Shown here: one piece after another, positions 61,198 to 64,000 of the stretch
How positions within the stretch are numbered: the stretch's first letter is position 1
Layout: every line of letters begins with the position of its first letter
Source of the DNA: Mycolicibacterium grossiae
Lineage (GTDB): Bacteria > Actinomycetota > Actinomycetes > Mycobacteriales > Mycobacteriaceae
Direction of reading: 5' to 3'
DNA: 64,000 nt
Assembly (NCBI RefSeq): GCF_008329645.1
Contig: NZ_CP043474.1
Span: 1,364,001-1,428,000 of the forward strand
Position numbers and translations under genes: made by a program
Notes under the pieces: model-generated
Databases searched by the model: none
The model's input: the letters and a program-made list of their open reading frames with translations, nothing else
What the model was told of the DNA's origin: nothing

Positions 61198-62730
61198 ATG
61201 ACACGCGAACACACCGAGGCGGGCGGGTACGACTACGTGGTCGTCGGCGCCGGGTCGGCCGGGTGCGTGCTCGCCGCACGCCTCTCGGAGGACCCCGACG
61301 TCCGGGTGCTGCTGGTGGAGTCCGGTCCGGCAGACACCCGACCCGAGATCGCCGTCCCGCCGGCCTGGCCGTCCCTGTGGGGCACCGACGTCGACTACGC
61401 CTACCAGACCGTCCCGCAACGGCATACCGACGGCGCCGTACACGGATGGCCGCGCGGCCACGTGGTCGGCGGTAGCGGCAACCTCAACGCGATGGTGCAC
61501 TTGCGGGGGCATCCGCGTGACTTCGACGGCTGGGCCGACGCTGGGTGCACGGGCTGGGATCACACCGGTCTGTTGCCCTACTTCCGGCGGATGGAGACCG
61601 TGACCGGCGGCGACCCCCGGTACCGCGGGACGGAGGGGCCGTTGCGTCCCGCCCCCGCGTCCGGGGCTCATCCGCTGTCGCAGGCGTTCCTGGACGCCGC
61701 GGCGGAGGCGGGCTTCCCCCGGACCGAGGACTTCAACGGTGCGCACCCGGAGGGTGCGGGCTGGCACGACCTGACCATCACGGGGGGCACCCGGCAGAGC
61801 ACCGCGGCCGCGTACCTGCATCCGTCGTGTACGCGGCCGAACCTCGTCGTGTCGACGTCCTCGCGGGCGCGCCGCCTGCTGTTCGCCGGAAACCGCTGCG
61901 TCGGAGTCGAGTTCGTTCGTGGCGACGAACTCGTTCACGTCCAGGCGGAGGTCGAGGTGGTACTCAGCGCGGGCGCCGTCGACTCACCACGCCTGCTGCT
62001 GCTCTCCGGTGTCGGCCCGGCAGCGGAACTCGATCACGTGTCCGTCGCGGTCGTACACGATCTTCCCGGCGTGGGCCGCAACCTGCACGACCACCCGCTC
62101 TGCGGGGTGACCTACGAGGCCTCGAGAGCCGTTCCGCCCGGGCGGAACAACCTCGCCGAGGCGTCGGTGCTGTGGCGCAGCGGGTCGTCCGACGGACCCG
62201 ACATGCAGCTGATGTTCATTCACGTGCCGTTCCATCCGCCGCATCTCGCCGCACCGGAGAACGGCTTCACGATCGCGGTGTCCACCGTGCCCGAGGCGCG
62301 TGGATCGGTCCGCCTCGCCTCGGCGGACCCCGCGAGTCCGCCCCTCATCGATCCGAACTACCTCGGTGCCGACGCCGACGTTCGCCGGATGGCGCACGGC
62401 CTCCAGGTGGCGCGGGACGTCGGGCAGCGCAACGCCTTCGGCGGATGGCGCGGTCGCGAGGTCCTGCCGGGGCCGGACGTCACGGACGAGGCGGCGTTGC
62501 GCGCCTACCTCGCCCGCGCCACCAGCACCTACTACCACCCCGTCGGTACCTGCGCCATGGGCACCGGACCGGAGGCGGTCGTGGACCCCGAGTTGCGGGT
62601 ACGGGGACTGGTCGGGCTCCGCGTGGTCGACGCGTCGATCATGCCGCGCATCGTCGCGACCAACACGAATGCGGCGACGGTCGCGATCGCCGAGAAGGGC
62701 GCCGACCTCATCCGGACGGCCCGGCTCTGA
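61198..62730 (+). CDS. GMC-family flavin oxidoreductase
   Basis: FAD-dependent GMC oxidoreductase of 510 residues, similar to choline or alcohol dehydrogenases. The N-terminal dinucleotide motif is VVVGAGSAGCVLAARLSEDP. The family signatures GGSGNLNAMVHLRG and GAVDSPRLLLLSGVGP follow. The active-site region near the C-terminus has YYHPVGTCAMG and the final VVDASIMPRIVATNTNAATVAIAEKGADLI. Here the catalytic histidine lies in YYHP and an Asn replaces the second His in VATNTN. The alcohol is unknown. The mRNA may be leaderless. Confidence 0.93.
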   Translation: MTREHTEAGGYDYVVVGAGSAGCVLAARLSEDPDVRVLLVESGPADTRPEIAVPPAWPSLWGTDVDYAYQTVPQRHTDGAVHGWPRGHVVGGSGNLNAMVHLRGHPRDFDGWADAGCTGWDHTGLLPYFRRMETVTGGDPRYRGTEGPLRPAPASGAHPLSQAFLDAAAEAGFPRTEDFNGAHPEGAGWHDLTITGGTRQSTAAAYLHPSCTRPNLVVSTSSRARRLLFAGNRCVGVEFVRGDELVHVQAEVEVVLSAGAVDSPRLLLLSGVGPAAELDHVSVAVVHDLPGVGRNLHDHPLCGVTYEASRAVPPGRNNLAEASVLWRSGSSDGPDMQLMFIHVPFHPPHLAAPENGFTIAVSTVPEARGSVRLASADPASPPLIDPNYLGADADVRRMAHGLQVARDVGQRNAFGGWRGREVLPGPDVTDEAALRAYLARATSTYYHPVGTCAMGTGPEAVVDPELRVRGLVGLRVVDASIMPRIVATNTNAATVAIAEKGADLIRTARL

Positions 62731-62754
62731 CCTCTGCGCCTCGCCGCGCGGACG

Positions 62755-63951
62755 TCAGGACACGGCCACCGCGTCGTTGGTGACCACCGGTCGACGTACC
62801 GCCGACGTGACCAGGTGGCCGCGCAACCGGCCGCTCGACTGCAGGAAGAGGCAGTTCATCGCGGTGACGATGCCGCGGACGTCGTCACGGGCGGTGAGGT
62901 ACGTCCAGCGATGCTCGTCGGGCAGGCCGAAGAACTGCTCGAAGAAGCCGGGGACGTCGTCTGGAGGCATCCGCAGGAGCGCCTCGAGGCCGATCCGCCG
63001 GAACCGGTGCACGATCTTCGCGCCCCGCGACCAGACGGTGCGCTGGGCAGCGGCGAGCGCGCGGTCCGGGCCGCCGGGGAGGTGCGCGGCGATCGCGTCG
63101 GCAACCCGGGGGGCGAGCCGCAGGGAGGCGGCCAGGCTGTATCCGGTGGCGGGATGCACGAGCGGCGCCGCGGCGCCGAAGCCGAGCGCGCCGGAGCCGC
63201 GGTGCCGCACCTGGTCGACGGGGAACGACACCCGTTCGGAGACAACGTCGTTCGGCAGGGCGACGCCGTGGTGGGCCAGGCGGGTGTGCAGCCGTCGACG
63301 CAGCGTCGACATCGGCAGTCCCGGCCGGCGCGCCAGAGACGTCTCCTCGACCAGCACCCGCCCGCCGCCGAGCGGGATGACGTAGAGGAAGGTCGGCCAG
63401 CCCAACTCACCGTGGTCGGCGCGCCAGTCCATGAACAGCGCGTCACCGGGCCGGTGCAGCGGCGCTGCGGCGTCCTCGTCGAGGACCAATCCGTAAGCCG
63501 TTTGAGCGGCGGCGGCCCGCGCCGTCGGACGCCCGTCGAGTGGTCGCCACCGACCTCCGGCATCGACGACGACCGACGCCCGCAGCTCGGACCCGTCGGC
63601 CAAGGCGACCACGCCCGGTGCGGGCGAACCGACGGCGCGCCCGGCGTGGATCGCCACCGCCGAGAGCTGGTCGTGGAAGTGGTGTCGTAGGGCGGGGACG
63701 TCGAGGACGGCGTACTCCCAGCCCAATCGGTGCTCGGTGAGGGCGATCGCTCGGCCGGCAGCGCGCGCCGCGACGACGGAGGTCGGCAGATCGGCCGGTA
63801 TCTCGCGACTCCACATCCCGTAGGTCGCCGCCCATGGCCGGTCCGGGGCAGGGTCGACCAAGCCGGTCGTCAGACCGACGCGGCTGCACGCGGCCGCCAG
63901 CGCCACGCCCGCAGGCCCGCCCCCGACCACCAGAACGTCCACGGGTCCCAT
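62755..63951 (-). CDS. lycopene cyclase, CrtL/CrtY type
   Basis: Flavoprotein of 398 residues of the lycopene cyclase family that closes the ends of lycopene to beta-rings. The dinucleotide motif is DVLVVGGGPAGVALAAACSR, followed by WAATYGMWSREIP and VDAGGR. The CrtL hallmark MDWRADHGELGWPTFLYVIPL and VEETSLA are intact, and FGAAAPLVHPATGYSLAASL closes the FAD domain. Other carotenoid genes are not in this window, and many mycobacteria use the heterodimeric CrtYc/CrtYd cyclase instead, so this is an alternative single-chain cyclase. It converges on the GMC gene. Confidence 0.9.
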   Translation of the reverse strand: MGPVDVLVVGGGPAGVALAAACSRVGLTTGLVDPAPDRPWAATYGMWSREIPADLPTSVVAARAAGRAIALTEHRLGWEYAVLDVPALRHHFHDQLSAVAIHAGRAVGSPAPGVVALADGSELRASVVVDAGGRWRPLDGRPTARAAAAQTAYGLVLDEDAAAPLHRPGDALFMDWRADHGELGWPTFLYVIPLGGGRVLVEETSLARRPGLPMSTLRRRLHTRLAHHGVALPNDVVSERVSFPVDQVRHRGSGALGFGAAAPLVHPATGYSLAASLRLAPRVADAIAAHLPGGPDRALAAAQRTVWSRGAKIVHRFRRIGLEALLRMPPDDVPGFFEQFFGLPDEHRWTYLTARDDVRGIVTAMNCLFLQSSGRLRGHLVTSAVRRPVVTNDAVAVS

Positions 63952-64000
63952 CGTGCCCGATCGTCGGGCGCGCTCATCGCGTGCCTAGCGTGCCGCCGCG

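Overview
The window is chromosomal DNA of a high-GC mycobacterium, most likely a rapid grower of the Mycolicibacterium type. The main reason is gene order. From leuS to dnaB (about 0.1-26.6 kb) it follows the M. tuberculosis block Rv0041-Rv0058: leuS, MarR regulator, F420-type oxidoreductase, alpha/beta hydrolase, ino1, PadR regulator, DUF1707 membrane protein, Rv0049-like zinc-ribbon protein, ponA1, GT87 membrane glycosyltransferase, rpsF, ssb, rpsR, rplI, dnaB. A glucosylglycerate hydrolase whose catalytic residues fall at the same positions as in the M. hassiacum enzyme supports the genus call. All identifications come from reading motifs and from memory of families; no database search was run.

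Region 1 (0-13 kb): leuS converges on an amidase/SDR pair, with a 13-bp stem-loop between them. Then come the glucosylglycerate hydrolase, a MarR regulator, a polar amino acid ABC transporter (ATPase plus a fused binding protein-permease), an F420-type oxidoreductase and a PhoX phosphatase with Pho-box-like repeats upstream. Region 2 (13-26.6 kb): the conserved hydrolase-ino1-PadR cluster, the ponA1 cell-wall operon with tightly overlapping genes, the rpsF-ssb-rpsR-rplI operon ending in a 14-bp hairpin, a cluster of DnaA-box-like 9-mers, and dnaB carrying a class 3 intein in its P-loop.

Region 3 (26.6-46 kb) is accessory. It has a photolyase-like protein with its two domains in reversed order, a breakpoint where a headless SDR is joined to an unrelated small gene, an XRE/MmyB-type regulator, an aldo/keto reductase, an epoxide-hydrolase-like protein, a cyanamide-hydratase-like HD protein, a ThDP enzyme, a coiled-coil cell-wall hydrolase candidate, a TetR regulator with operators, a frameshifted TSUP permease behind a 25-bp palindrome, an acyltransferase, a 943-residue PGRS-type glycine-rich protein without a PE domain, a DUF4174/CIA30 pair, an SDR and a second Crp-type regulator.

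Region 4 (46-64 kb): a DUF4393-DUF445 pair; a TPP riboswitch followed by the ykoE-ykoD-ykoC thiamine-precursor ECF transporter; an F420/NADP oxidoreductase; a DUF4344 metallopeptidase lipoprotein; and an LppW-like lipoprotein. An apparently undescribed catabolic operon follows (APC permease, PfkB kinase with a one-base frameshift, class III aminotransferase, class II aldolase, TetR regulator), with a good promoter in front. The window closes with a MOSC protein, a small secreted protein, a GMC oxidoreductase and a CrtL-type lycopene cyclase. I saw no tRNA, rRNA, CRISPR array or insertion sequence.
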